DNA of 64,000 nucleotides from Paramyrothecium sp. XJ0827. Lineage: Eukaryota > Ascomycota > Sordariomycetes > Hypocreales > Stachybotryaceae. Made by a program: the position numbers and the translations under genes. This document shows, in pieces, positions 44,578-55,590 of the stretch. The stretch lies in the NCBI GenBank assembly GCA_020881915.1, contig JAJFPB010000003.1, positions 5,208,001 to 5,272,000 on the forward strand, written 5' to 3'. Under the pieces are notes generated by a model. The model had not been told where the DNA came from and did not search any database. It saw only the letters and a program-made list of their open reading frames with translations. Every line of letters starts with the position of its first letter. Within the stretch, counting starts at the first letter, position 1.

Positions 44578-44933
44578 CTACTTAACCACACCGCCCTCCA
44601 CAAATATGAGACTCACGCCTCCTTGCACAAGTGACTGTGCTTTGGGTCGCGTCTTAAACAGGTCAACATGTCCCTGGTACTCCTTTCCAGTCTCGAAGAC
44701 CTTGATTATTCCCCTAATACACCATACTCCCCGTCCCACTAGTGTTTGGCGACCAGATTTGGCATTTCTGAAGAAGTCGTCATTGTTCTTGTCGTCCTCG
44801 AGATCTTCATGCGAAAAGGACTAGGAAAGGTCAGATAGGCTAAGTGTTTTTAGCGCATTGTACTCACCCTCATTGGAATATGGTAGCGTAAACGCGGTCT
44901 TCGTGGCAGCGAACTTGGGAATGCTTTGTAAGT
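44578..44933 (-). CDS. uncharacterised convergent gene, 3' exons
   Basis: The last exon, 44820-44578 (80 codons plus TAG), encodes SHEDLEDDKNNDDFFRNAKS, RGVWCIRGIIKVFETGKEY and SLVQGGVSLIFVEGGVVK. It has the composition of a real globular protein. A 47-nt intron (44867-44821, GTGAGT...CCTAG) joins it to an upstream stretch, 44933-44868, reading PSSLPRRPRLRYHIPMR. The remaining 5' part is unresolved. An ORF from ATG 45351 to 45103 lies 59 bp after the right-hand TCTCGCAA array and could be the first exon. If instead the frame is read without splicing, TAG at the intron end would be a nonsense codon. No family was recognised. Confidence 0.42.
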
Positions 44934-45409
44934 TTACTACCTAGAAGCAATGTTGACCAGGACGCCGTCCCAAACCCTCGAACAGATGAAATATAGAGTC
45001 GTGTTAAGAGGGTAAGATCAAGCATCGTCGAGTTTTTGGACCGCGAAGTTGAGAGCCTAACATACGGGAAAATGTAGTCGGGGTTGGGCGTAGCGGCTCA
45101 AGTTAGGTAGGGACATTTTGATGTAGGGTGCACCCGAACCGCCGTAAGAAACCATTTGTGACTCTCCTTGAGGATTTGGGGAGGAAAGGGATATGAATCG
45201 ACGCTTTGGTGAAGAAAAAGGGGCGCATACAGATCAAAAGAACAGCTTGCGTCTGGTCGCCGGCTTTTCCTGATCGAATAAAATGCAGGAAGAAAGCCGA
45301 GAGTATGGCCGGGCCGAGCAAGGATTCACTGGATAAATTGCTCGGTTGCATGTGGGTGATGTACCAACGCTAAGTCTTGGGCAGCAGAGGAGTGCATGCG
45401 GAGATTGTG

Positions 45410-45495
45410 TTGCGAGATTTCATTGCGAGATTAAGGCGTGAGGCTTGGCTGCGGGGCTCAACTGCGAGAATTCGTTGCGAGATTCCATTGTGAGA
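45410..45495 (-). repeat. TCTCGCAA box array, right copy, inverted
   Basis: The reverse complement TTGCGAGA (or one-base variants) is at 45410, 45423, 45462, 45475 and 45488. The box spacing is 13, 39, 13 and 13 bp, close to the left array read in the opposite direction. About 100 bp around the two arrays align as an imperfect inverted pair. Confidence 0.85.
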
Positions 45496-45608
45496 CTTGT
45501 AAGAATTATAGTAAATATCCACCCAACGCTCAGTAACCTTTTCGAGTAACACAACGCCTTGATGTTCAAGATAACTCCTGTTGAAATCCAAATTCTCACA
45601 ACAGACCA

Positions 45609-46922
45609 CTATAGGTTACGCAAAGAAATTTGCCTCAACATAACTCCAGCGTCATAAAACGCCTTCTTCAGCAGCTTGGGGCGCCGCATACCGCCGTGAG
45701 CATCGCCGTTCTCACCACCAAGCTCGCTCCACAGAACCTCCATTTGTCGGGGGGACAGCAAGCCCTCCCCACCTTCAGGACCACCCGCGACCCCCAATGC
45801 CCTTTCCATTCTCTCCAACATGTGAATGACCATGTTAGCGAAAAGCATGCCTTGTAGGCAAGGGTTCACCATTGTTATCCCTTCAAAGGCGAGACCGGGG
45901 ATCGGGGCGATTGGTAGAATGTCTATTTGCTCAATGCGTGTAGATAGCTGCTGGACATTGAGCTCGAGGAGTTCGACGAGTTGTACAAATACACTAGTTA
46001 TGGCTAGGGCCAAAGGGGCGCTCAAAGGCTCATGCGCGACACGGGGCCGTGGTAGGAGGACCTGCAAGCTCGAATCGGCAAACGTGAGGGCTGGTAACTG
46101 CGTTTGTGGCCACATTATCTGTAGTCGGGTACCTTGAAGCCGAGCAAGTGAATCGAGAAAGTCGTGACAGGCTTTCAGTACCGACTGGGCCAATGTGATT
46201 CCACCTATGAAAAGGGGACCTTGCTGATAAATAATCATGTCCAAGTTGAGCGCGTCCTTATGGTGTTCAATTGCGGCTGTGCGAATGTGAAGATCGAGAC
46301 TGATGCGTTGCAACTCTGACAAGCCATCTAAATGGCTCGTGTACTGTATGTCCGGAGATCTGGGAGAAGAACGACCGCTGCTTACGGTTGATGGAATCGC
46401 CATTGATGGATAAGGAGAGGGGAGGTTGTGTTCATAAGCGAGGCTAATTTGGTTGGCTGTCCGGGCAAACAAAGCTGGGTCTAGCTCCCATGAGGTATCC
46501 CACGACGACAAGGTGTCCACCTCAGAAACGGCTTGTTGCCAAGTAGCAATTTCTGGGGTGGCTACGGCAAGAGAGTCGATGACCGAAGATTTGAACGTGA
46601 TCGAGTCGGCCTGATCGTAATAATGGGGTGGCGTAAGCGTGACCGATGAATGTGAGGAAGTTTTGGAAACGCAAGGTTCTTGAGACCATAGCAGCTCTTC
46701 ATTTGCGCTGTCGCTATGCTCGTCGCGGTCCGTCGCACGGCTGGAAGTCGTTCGCCTTGGCCTGCCAACCTTTTTCTGCTCTCCAATGATGCATTCAGTT
46801 TTCGAGAGAAGGCATCGCACACACTGCGTGTCACTCGGTCGGATTCGCTGGCACTTCGCCTTGGATTTCCGGCAATTGTTGCAGGAGACACGCTGCTGCG
46901 AGCGATGGATAGCCGCGCCCAT
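45609..46922 (-). CDS. Zn2Cys6 transcription factor, AflR-like architecture
   Basis: A single uninterrupted exon encodes 437 aa. The zinc cluster is CNNCRKSKAKC at residues 14-24, then C34, C37 and C44. A basic GRPRR stretch follows. The rest lacks the classical fungal-specific TF signature. It has a Ser/Thr/Pro-rich middle and helical segments such as ITLAQSVLKACHDFLDSL and LVELLELNVQQLSTRIEQI, the layout of AflR-type regulators of secondary-metabolite clusters. It is divergent from the PDR-type ABC transporter (ATGs 685 bp apart), which suggests it may control that transporter (inference). The start is the ATG directly ahead of the cluster. Confidence 0.9.
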   Translation of the reverse strand: MGAAIHRSQQRVSCNNCRKSKAKCQRIRPSDTQCVRCLLSKTECIIGEQKKVGRPRRTTSSRATDRDEHSDSANEELLWSQEPCVSKTSSHSSVTLTPPHYYDQADSITFKSSVIDSLAVATPEIATWQQAVSEVDTLSSWDTSWELDPALFARTANQISLAYEHNLPSPYPSMAIPSTVSSGRSSPRSPDIQYTSHLDGLSELQRISLDLHIRTAAIEHHKDALNLDMIIYQQGPLFIGGITLAQSVLKACHDFLDSLARLQGTRLQIMWPQTQLPALTFADSSLQVLLPRPRVAHEPLSAPLALAITSVFVQLVELLELNVQQLSTRIEQIDILPIAPIPGLAFEGITMVNPCLQGMLFANMVIHMLERMERALGVAGGPEGGEGLLSPRQMEVLWSELGGENGDAHGGMRRPKLLKKAFYDAGVMLRQISLRNL

Positions 46923-47607
46923 GATTCTTGATTGCTCGGTTGATCGATGGAGAACGGAGAGATCGAAAGGACCAAAGAGGACGATCCTCCAGCACGGGGG
47001 GTTTCTGAACCCGGGGGAGGCTTTCAGTTAAAGCTTCCACGGAGGGTTTCTGGATCTAACACAAGCCCCACACGGACTATGCCTATTGTCGACTAACGAC
47101 AATCGATGTTCAGTAATCTTATATGCTGCCACTTCCTGTTTTTGATTAGTCGGAGCCGGGCGCCCTGGCTTTATCATGTAGTGGATCGAAAACACTGTAT
47201 GTAAAATTCCATGGGGCTCTCAATTTGGGCGTGTGTGACAACCATTCCCTTCGATTGGCTCGGGGAAAGTCTAAGATGACCATGAGCTCTTCTCCGAGCC
47301 CCTGGCAACATGGGGCAGTGAGTGACAAAGTGGCCGTTTACGAATGTCTGGCACATATTCGCTCGATCCGCCATGGAGGCTTTTAGATTGGCCATCGTTC
47401 CGGGCAATTCGTCATTACGGAGGCTTCCATAGCTGCTAGCCGCCTGACAAATCTCGAGCTTATGAAACAGAGATTAGGATTTCAGCTTACTTGACGCGTC
47501 TCTGCCTACAACGCCAGAATATAATATCAGTGAAGAAGTGCTCAGCGATGGATTGAAGGCGACTCCATGACTGCAAAGACTTACAGAAGCATTTCCAACC
47601 TTGCGCC
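46923..47607. promoter_or_regulatory. divergent promoter, Zn2Cys6 regulator / PDR ABC transporter
   Basis: The 685-bp spacer must drive both genes. No certain regulator site could be picked by eye. Confidence 0.5.
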
Positions 47608-50600
47608 ATGACCGCCTCTTCGTCGTCCACGGGAGTAGGTTCCACACTTGCAGAAGATAAAGCCGAACCGTTGCATCGAAGCACCACTCGAGCGCTAGAG
47701 TCATGGTACCTCGCAGACAAGCTTCGCTCTTCAGCACTCCAAGAAACGGAGGCAGGGGAGCAGCCTCGAAGGCTAGGGGTGACTTGGAGAGACCTCACAG
47801 TCAAAGGCGTGAACAGGGATGCGACCTTCAATGAGAACGTCCTTTCCCAACTCTACCCATTCCACAAGAGCGGAAAATCGGGAGGAGACAAGACAATCAT
47901 CGACAACTCGTTCGGTTGCGTCAAGCCTGGCGAGATGCTCCTCGTTCTTGGACGGCCCGGCTCCGGCTGCACCACTCTGTTAAGCGTGCTTTCTAATAAT
48001 CGAAAAGGGTACAAAGAAGTCACAGGGGACGTCAGCTTCGGTACCATGACTGCAGAAGAGGCCAAGGACTATCGCGGCCACATCGTCATGAACAACGAGG
48101 AAGAGGTTTTCTACCCAAAACTCTCAGTGGAAGACACCGTCAAGTTTGCCCTCCGAAACAAAGTGCCCCGAAACCTGCCCCCGGGCACAGAGAGCCGCGA
48201 GAAATACGTCGAAGACAACAAGGACTTCTTGCTACGTTTAGCAGGAATCACCCACACAGCCAACACCCGGGTGGGAGACGCTTTCACGAGAGGCGTTTCC
48301 GGCGGAGAAAGGAAACGCGTTTCCATCGTCGAATGTCTGACCACAAAGGGCAGCGTCTTTTGCTGGGACAACTCCACCAGAGGTCTGGACGCCAGCACCG
48401 CCCTCGAGTGGGTCAAGGCGATGCGTGTCATGACGGACGTCCTCGGCCTCAGCACCATCATCACGCTCTATCAAGCAGGCAACGGCATCTACGAGCAGTT
48501 TGACAAGGTCCTTGTGCTGGAGGAGGGGAAGCAAATCTACTATGGCCCGCAGCAGGAAGCGGTTCCCTTCATGGAGGGCCTTGGCTTTTTGAGGGAGTCG
48601 GGCTCGAACATGGCCGATTTTCTTACGGGAGTTACCGTACCCACGGAGCGAAGAATTGCGCCTGGGTACGAGAACAACTTCCCAAAAACAGCCGATGAGT
48701 TGTTTGAAGCCTATACACGCTCTCCCATCAAGCCTACGGCGCAGGAGGAGGGCCGGGTCTATATATCGAGCCTAGAGGCCGCCGACGACACAGCCAAATT
48801 CAAGGAAGCAGTGGCTCGCGTGAAGCACAGTGGTATTTCCGAAAGATCCCCTGTCACAGCTAGCTTTGTGACACAGGTCCGCGCCGCCACCATTAGGCAG
48901 TACCAGATTATGTGGGGAGACAAATCGACCTTGTTCATGAAGCAGGGAGCCACTGTCATCCAGTCCCTTATTGGTGGCTCCCTGTTCTATGCTGCCCCCG
49001 ACAATTCCACAGGCCTGTTCCTGAAAGGCGGTGCCCTGTTCTTCTCCATCTTGTATAACGCTTTGATCGCATTGTCCGAGGTCACCGACTCATTCACGGG
49101 AAGGCCAGTCCTGGCCAAGCATCGCGCCTTTGCGTTGTACCGGCCAGCGGCGATCTGCGTCGCCCAGATTGCAGCAGATTTTCCCATCCTGCTCTTCCAA
49201 GTGACTCATTTCGGTCTGGTCCTATACTTTATGGTCGGACTCAAGACATCGGCAGCGGCGTTTTTCACTTACTTGACCACCAACTTTGTCACGGCGATGG
49301 CCATGACCGCGCTGTTTCGGCTGATTGGCGCGGCGTTCCCGACGTTTGACGCGGCAACAAAGGTTTCGGGCTTGGGCGTGTCTGCCCTTTTTGTCTACAT
49401 GGGTTACATGATTGTCGAATCAGAGATGCGTCCTTGGTTAGGCTGGTTGTTCAGGATTAACCCCATGGCCTATGGCTTTGACGCACTCATCAGCAATGAG
49501 TTTAGTGGCCAGGAGATCCCATGTGTTGGCCCGAACTTGATCCCTAACGGTCCAGGCTACGGCACAGGTGGCGTAGGACAATCATGTGCGGGTGTGCTCG
49601 GCGCGAGGCCAGGGGCCACCAGCCTTTCTGGTGAAGAATACCTTGCCGCGTTATCCTTTGGCAAGAGCCACATTTGGCGCAACGTGGGCATTGTCTGCGC
49701 ATTCTGGGTCTTCTTCGTTGCCCTTACAATTTTCTTTACATCGAGATGGAGGCTTCAAGGTGAGGGTGGCCGCAGCTTGCTCATCCCCAGGGAACAACAG
49801 AGAAAGTCGGATCATCTCTTGCGTTCTGCAGACGAAGAAGCGGCAGTGTCAAGCGAAAAGCCGACCAGAAAGACGATCACCACTCCCGAAAGCCGTGAGC
49901 TCATCAGGAATAAGAGCATCTTCACTTGGAAGAATTTGACGTACACGGTCAAGACTTCTGATGGCGACCGTGTTTTACTTGACAATGTGCAGGGCTACGT
50001 GAAGCCCGGTATGCTTGGCGCACTCATGGGGTCATCTGGCGCCGGCAAAACAACTCTCCTTGATGTTCTCGCCCAGCGAAAGACTGAAGGTGAAATCCGC
50101 GGTTCTATCTTGGTTAACGGTCGTCCGTTGCCAATCGCTTTCCAGCGGTCGGCCGGCTATGTTGAGCAACTCGATATTCATGAGCCGCTTGCAACCGTTC
50201 GGGAAGCGCTGGAATTTTCCGCCCTGTTGCGCCAGTCTCGAGACACACCCGACGAGGAGAAACTCCGATATGTGGACACTATTATTGACCTTCTCGAATT
50301 GCACGATCTTGAGCATACACTGGTTGGGCGTCCCGGCGCAGGTTTGTCCGTTGAGCAGAGGAAGCGTCTCACAATCGGCGTCGAACTAGTAGCCAAACCA
50401 AGTATCCTGATCTTCCTGGATGAACCAACCTCGGGCCTCGATGGACAAGCTGCCTACAATACCGTCCGGTTTCTACGCAAGTTGTCGGAGGCAGGTCAGG
50501 CGGTCCTGGTTACCATCCACCAACCCTCGGCACAGTTATTCTCGCAGTTTGATACGCTACTGCTTCTCACAACCGGAGGCGGAACAGCCTATTTTGGCGA

Positions 50601-51921
50601 CATTGGCGACAACGCAGACACGCTCAAAGAGTATTTTGCTCGCAATGGAGAACCATGCCCAGCCGATGCGAACCCTGCAGAGCATATGATTGACGTGGTC
50701 ACGGGAGCCGGACGTGCCCCTGGAGAACGTGACTGGCACCAAATCTGGCTACAGTCGCCCGAGTACGAGAAACTCACCCACGACCTAGAGCGAATGACCG
50801 CAGAAGCTACCAAGCAAGCTACCGAAGCCTTTGAGGATGATAATGAGTTTGCGGCTTCTACCTGGGTGCAGACAAAGCTCGTAACTCACCGAATGAACGT
50901 CTCTCTGTTTCGCAACATCGAGTATGTCAACAACAAAGTCGCCATGCATATCAGCCTCGCTCTTCTCAACGGCTTTTCCTTCTGGATGATCGGTGACAGC
51001 CTTACCGACCTGCAACAGAATCTTTTCACGATCTTCAACTTCATTTTCGTTGCTCCCGGCGTGATTTCCCAACTTCAGCCTCTGTTCCTAGAGCGGCGGG
51101 ATATTTACGAAGCGAGGGAGAAGAAGAGCAAGATGTACCATTGGGCACCCTTCGTCACCGGCCTCATTCTCTCCGAAGTTCCCTATCTCCTTGTTTGTGC
51201 GTTATTTTATTACGTGTGCTGGTATTTCACCGCCGGCCTTCCTAGCTCGCCACAGCACGCTGGGGCAGTGTTCTTCGTAGTGGTGAGTACAACACGATTG
51301 CTGCGATGAACGAATCTAACATTTGCTAGGTGATATATGAAGGTTTGTATACCGCAATTGGTCAGATGATCGCGGCATATACACCCAATGCAGTATTCGC
51401 GTCTCTCGTCAACCCGCTTGTGATAACGACCCTGGTGTCATTTTGTGGTGTCATGGTCCCGTACAGCCAGATACAGCCCTTCTGGAGATACTGGTAAGAC
51501 TTTCTCACTTCAAGAGTTTCGGTCTGCATTCTGACAATGCAGGATTTACTATCTCGATCCATTCAATTACCTTATGAGTTCTCTGCTCATATTCACGTCG
51601 TGGGACAAGCCAGTCAAATGCCGTGATCGGGAGCTGGCTGTTTTCGACCCGCCTTCAAATCAGACGTGTGGTGAATATCTCTCCGCATACCAGGCTGGTA
51701 TGGGATCCGGCACCAATCTCCTGAACCCAGAAGCGACGAGCGGCTGCGAGGTCTGCCAATACTCGCAAGGGGGAGACTTCCTGCGCACGTTGAACCTCAA
51801 CGCAAAGTCCTATGGATGGCGAAATGCGGGTATTGTTGTAGCATTTGCCCTCGGGTGCTATGGAATGGTATATGCCATGATGAAGCTCCGCACTAAGGCC
51901 ACTAAGAAAGCCAAGGAGTGA
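47608..51921 (+). CDS. PDR-type (ABCG) full-size ABC transporter
   Basis: Exons 47608-51282, 51330-51493 and 51543-51921 (introns 47 and 49 nt) give 1405 aa in the (NBD-TMD)2 order of pleiotropic drug resistance pumps. NBD1 has the PDR-type Walker [10 protein letters not shown] (about residue 115), signature [11 protein letters not shown] and Walker [15 protein letters not shown]2 has canonical GSSGAGKTT (about 808), a degenerate signature [11 protein letters not shown] and Walker [13 protein letters not shown]. This asymmetry is normal for fungal PDR proteins. Each half ends in six predicted membrane helices. It is a plasma-membrane exporter for drugs, toxins or own metabolites. It is intact, has a strong start context, and is divergent from an AflR-like regulator. 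Confidence 0.95.
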
Positions 51922-52710
51922 ACGGTCATTCACGGACATCGGTGTCCAGTACAGGCGGATTGGGGTGCCTTAATTGGTCGAAGCTGGGGAAGATATATTA
52001 GACTAGATTGATTTACTGGGACTGGATAGCATTTAGATATTCGCAAGCTTTACTATGTTAGCTAATAGAACTACAAGATATAAATTACCCTATTAGGACG
52101 CGTAATTTAAAGACCATAGCACGAATAGTTTTGGAAGTGCTCGACGTTGGATGATAATGACAAAGAGGTTACAGAACAGGTTCATGACTTCAACCTTCGG
52201 GCACTCAATGCTGGGAGAGTTGTTTAGAGACGTACTTATAGCTTCTAGAGGTTTAAAATTCCAACAACACCCCTTGCCAACATTGGTGTCCACATGTTTG
52301 CGCTTAACGATGCTTGCAAGACCTCGCTCACATGTTGGATGATGGGATACATGATGTGAGACTCCCGCCCGTGACAAGGAAAATTTGACAATCCAGTCAG
52401 GATCATATGGAGTCATAAATCCAGCGGCCACAGAGCTCCCAGGGGCAACAGAATCCCACCTGCAGCGAATGTCATATTCAAGGCCATAGAAGGGATGCAG
52501 ATTGCTGACTCGTGCGTGTGGGGACTATCTCGACTTGAGGGGGAACTCATAATAAGTGCACCAGGCCCGGTGCCGACTTGAAGCGCTCCATTACTAATCA
52601 ATCAAGACTACAGGGTACGGTAGCTCACTTTCTGAAAACTCCCAACGTACACACATCCATGATCTGATTCATCCCCCGACGTCGAGCGGAGCCCTATTCT
52701 CTGGGACGAA
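51922..52710. other. intergenic
   Basis: The 3' flank of the ABC gene, AT-rich near 52000-52090, and the promoter remains of the next gene. No coding sequence was recognised. Confidence 0.45.
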
Positions 52711-54618
52711 ATGGACCCTGCATCTTTCTCGCGAGGCCATAGTAGTGAGGCTTAAGAAGACTCGGGTCGGGTCCCTGCACCTCCTGAGAGGGTTCATGAA
52801 CGAGGCAAAAAAAGGACGGCCGGCAGCAGACGACAGAAGACTTTCACTGGGTGCTGGACGTGCCGAGAGCGTCATGTCAAGTGCGATGAACAAAAGCCCG
52901 TCTGCAAGCGTTGCACGACCGGTCAGTTCACCTGCCAAGGATACGGCATGCGTTTGAAATGGCCTGAGCATGGAAGCCGAAGGGGACCGAGAGGAAATCG
53001 CTTGCAGAATGACGCATGCCCTTCATCCGACATATCCACTCGGGAGCTGGGGCGAGGGGTTCTCACTCAAACGTTACCATTGCGCACTTCACCATCCGCT
53101 TTCCGAGCTCGAATGCCAGCGCGCACACCGGGCGGACACGCTGATCCCAATCAATGCGGCGAAGATACAGCTGCAGGATCGCAAATACCCGATGGGATTC
53201 CACATGCGATTGCCCAGGGCACAGAGATCTTTTTTCATGACGGACTTATCCATGACATGAATGAGACAGTTTGCGATGCGGCCCTATTGGCGCACGATCC
53301 TCAACAAACTGAGCTGTTGGCACAAGGCGGCCACTCAATTTGGCAGCAAAACCAGGAGCAACTTCCCTCTGACTGGGATACGTATTACCAACCGACACCA
53401 AACAATGACAGCCATACACTCGAATTTGTCCATCCCCTTCAGTTAATCTCAACCAGTGCTCCGGAGAGACCGCTCCCAATGTATTCAGGTCCGGCTAGAG
53501 AAAGAGAGCTCATCAACCACTGGGTCATAAATCTCGCGCACAAGTTGAGCCCGATTCATGACCCGACCAATTATTTTCTTACCGGTATGTCGCCGATGAC
53601 GCTGGAGGGGAGCCGCATCGCTTCTACCAAATCAACCTGCACGGTCGCATTGTATCACGCGGTATGTGCCATTTCTGCAGCCAACTTGGCAAATCTCAGA
53701 GGCCACCCCACTCAAGACGAGTTGATGCTCAATCACAAGCACCGGAGCTTCCATCATCTTATGCAGAATATTGGGAGTGGAGCTCACGACGAACAGATGG
53801 CAAGCGTTGCCACACTATGTTTGTGGATTCTCACTCACTTCGTAACCGGCACGCCAGGGGCCTGGCGGGAGGTTATGAAGGTGGTTCGGGATCTCCTCGA
53901 GCGGGTCACCATAATGACTTGGAGCCAGTCTGCAACAGCGGCATTAACGCATCAATCATGTACATCTACCTTTGTACTGATCCAGGCTCAGTATTTTGGG
54001 CGATGCGAGTTCCCCACGCCCTTGAAGTACAAGATACGGGACCAGGAGCTACCTAAACTCCAAATTATGCCGACATGATCTCTTGAGCTTCTCTCTTCTT
54101 TTAATGAAAAACTACTGCAGACATGCATTTTGACGCCGGAGGAACTCGATGCGTTCGAGATGGAGTTCGCTCTCTCCGCGCCTGACCCATCGACAGATTT
54201 TGACGTCGGCAATCCTGAATCTGTAACGGTGCACCATCACCGGTCACTGTTCTACTACACTTGTCTGCTCTACTTCAGATGTAATTCTGGCAGACGCGGC
54301 TACGAGGATGACATTCAAACCCTTGTCGCTAAATGCCTAGCCCACATGGAGAATATCGAGCTGCTACAGGCGGATAGCAATCCTAAAATGTGGATTTACG
54401 CAGCCGTTGCCTTTGAGGCCATGGTGCCTGGGTTGCGTTGCAGGATAACATCTTTGCTTGCGAAGCGAAAGGCGCTGGGCATTGCAGCCTGGAATACGTT
54501 AATGCTTGCAGTCGAAGAGATTTGGAGGCGCCGTGATGCCGCACCACCTGGTCTTGCACCAGAGCCCTGGACTCGTCTTCTCGCCGAAATGCCGGAACTA
54601 GATGTAATGATGTATTGA
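52711..54618 (+). pseudogene. Zn2Cys6 transcription factor with two nonsense codons
   Basis: One frame of 636 codons from ATG 52711 to TGA 54616-54618 is broken only by TAA at 52753-52755 and TGA at 54076-54078. Between them lies a complete zinc cluster (GCWTCRERHVKCDEQ, then CKRCTTGQFTC). The C-terminal domain includes ASVATLCLWILTHFVTG. After the second stop the frame continues naturally (SLELLSSFNEKLLQTCILTP). Both stops can come from single C to T changes (CAA to TAA, CGA to TGA). No intron with correct phase removes them: the first would need a frame change and the second has no GT donor in phase. There is no ATG between the first stop and the cluster. It therefore looks like a recently silenced regulator. 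Confidence 0.75.
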
Positions 54619-54673
54619 ACAGGACTATCGACTTTGGTCGTGCTAAAACCGGGCGTTCCCAAACACTGATACC

Positions 54674-55590
54674 CTAAACAATGACCTCCGGATTCTGTTC
54701 AACTTCCTTCAGTAAATCGCCTGCCGTCCTGAACTTGATTCCGGAGAAGTATTTCTCGCGATGCGCGGCGACCTTCTCGGCCGGGAGGGATGCTGCATGG
54801 CTGGCAGTGAAGATGCCATACTCTGCGAGGATCCGCTCTCGGCCCTCAGAATCAGGATGGGCTACAATGTCCTCGATAAACTCGTTGAGGCTGCGGTACT
54901 TGATGCTGATTTGTGGGTTCTTCTCCCGCAACAAGGCCGCAATCTCGTTCCAGGTGGTTTTCTCTCCCGATATATATGTATATCGCTCCCATTGAGGTGC
55001 CTGAAGCAGCTTGGCGACCGCTCGGGCTACATCCCTGACAGCAGTCACGTCTATGGGCTCTTTGCCAGTGCCTGGGATATTGACGGTGTTGCTTGTTAGA
55101 TCGACAGGTATCGCATCTCCAAGGTCCTGCAGCATGCGATTTTGAGCTGGTACGACATAATCCGCAAATAGCCAGTAGACAGCAGCGTCCACTCCAACTT
55201 GTCTTGTCCGGCTAATTCTTTGCGGATGACGCCTTGCAAACGGGAGTAGAATGCTGGTTGGTCGGGAAAGTCCTCGAGATTGCCCCCGTATTCAGCAGGG
55301 ACGAAGCGCCTGCAGTCCTTGCTTTTTGTGGCGGCTTCAATGAGGCGACGGTTGACGTCGACGAATTGGGTCGTGTAGTCAAGGATGGTCGAGATGAGGG
55401 TCGTGCAGCCCTTGATACCCTCGAGAATAGACGGAGCCTTATAGTCAGTAACGAATTGCTGAACGCCGTGTAGGTTTTCGAATGCTGGCTTGAAAGATCT
55501 TGTCAAAATGACCGTCTCAATGCCCGCAGCAGGAATTTCTTTGGCATAGTAGCGAGCAAGGCTTCCAGAACCAGCGATAGCAACGCGCAT
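54674..55590 (-). pseudogene. NmrA-like / isoflavone-reductase-like protein with a one-base frameshift
   Basis: From ATG 55590 the protein begins MRVAIAGSGSLARYYAKEI, a Rossmann start, and continues through RRFVPAEYGGNLEDF to LEWTLLSTGY. At about 55166-55169 the frame shifts. Restoring one T in the short T run gives the natural reading TGYFADYVVPAQ, after which the second frame runs to TAG at 54674. The two frames overlap, with no GT-AG pair between them, so an intron is unlikely. Total length would be about 305 aa, normal for the family. It may be a true recent pseudogene or a sequencing error in a homopolymer. It is convergent with the nonsense-bearing regulator. Confidence 0.75.

Noticed and set aside
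43300..45520. Classical DNA transposon with terminal repeats and target duplication
   Set aside because: The inverted arrays do not extend into exact terminal repeats, no target duplication was seen and neither gene looks like a transposase.
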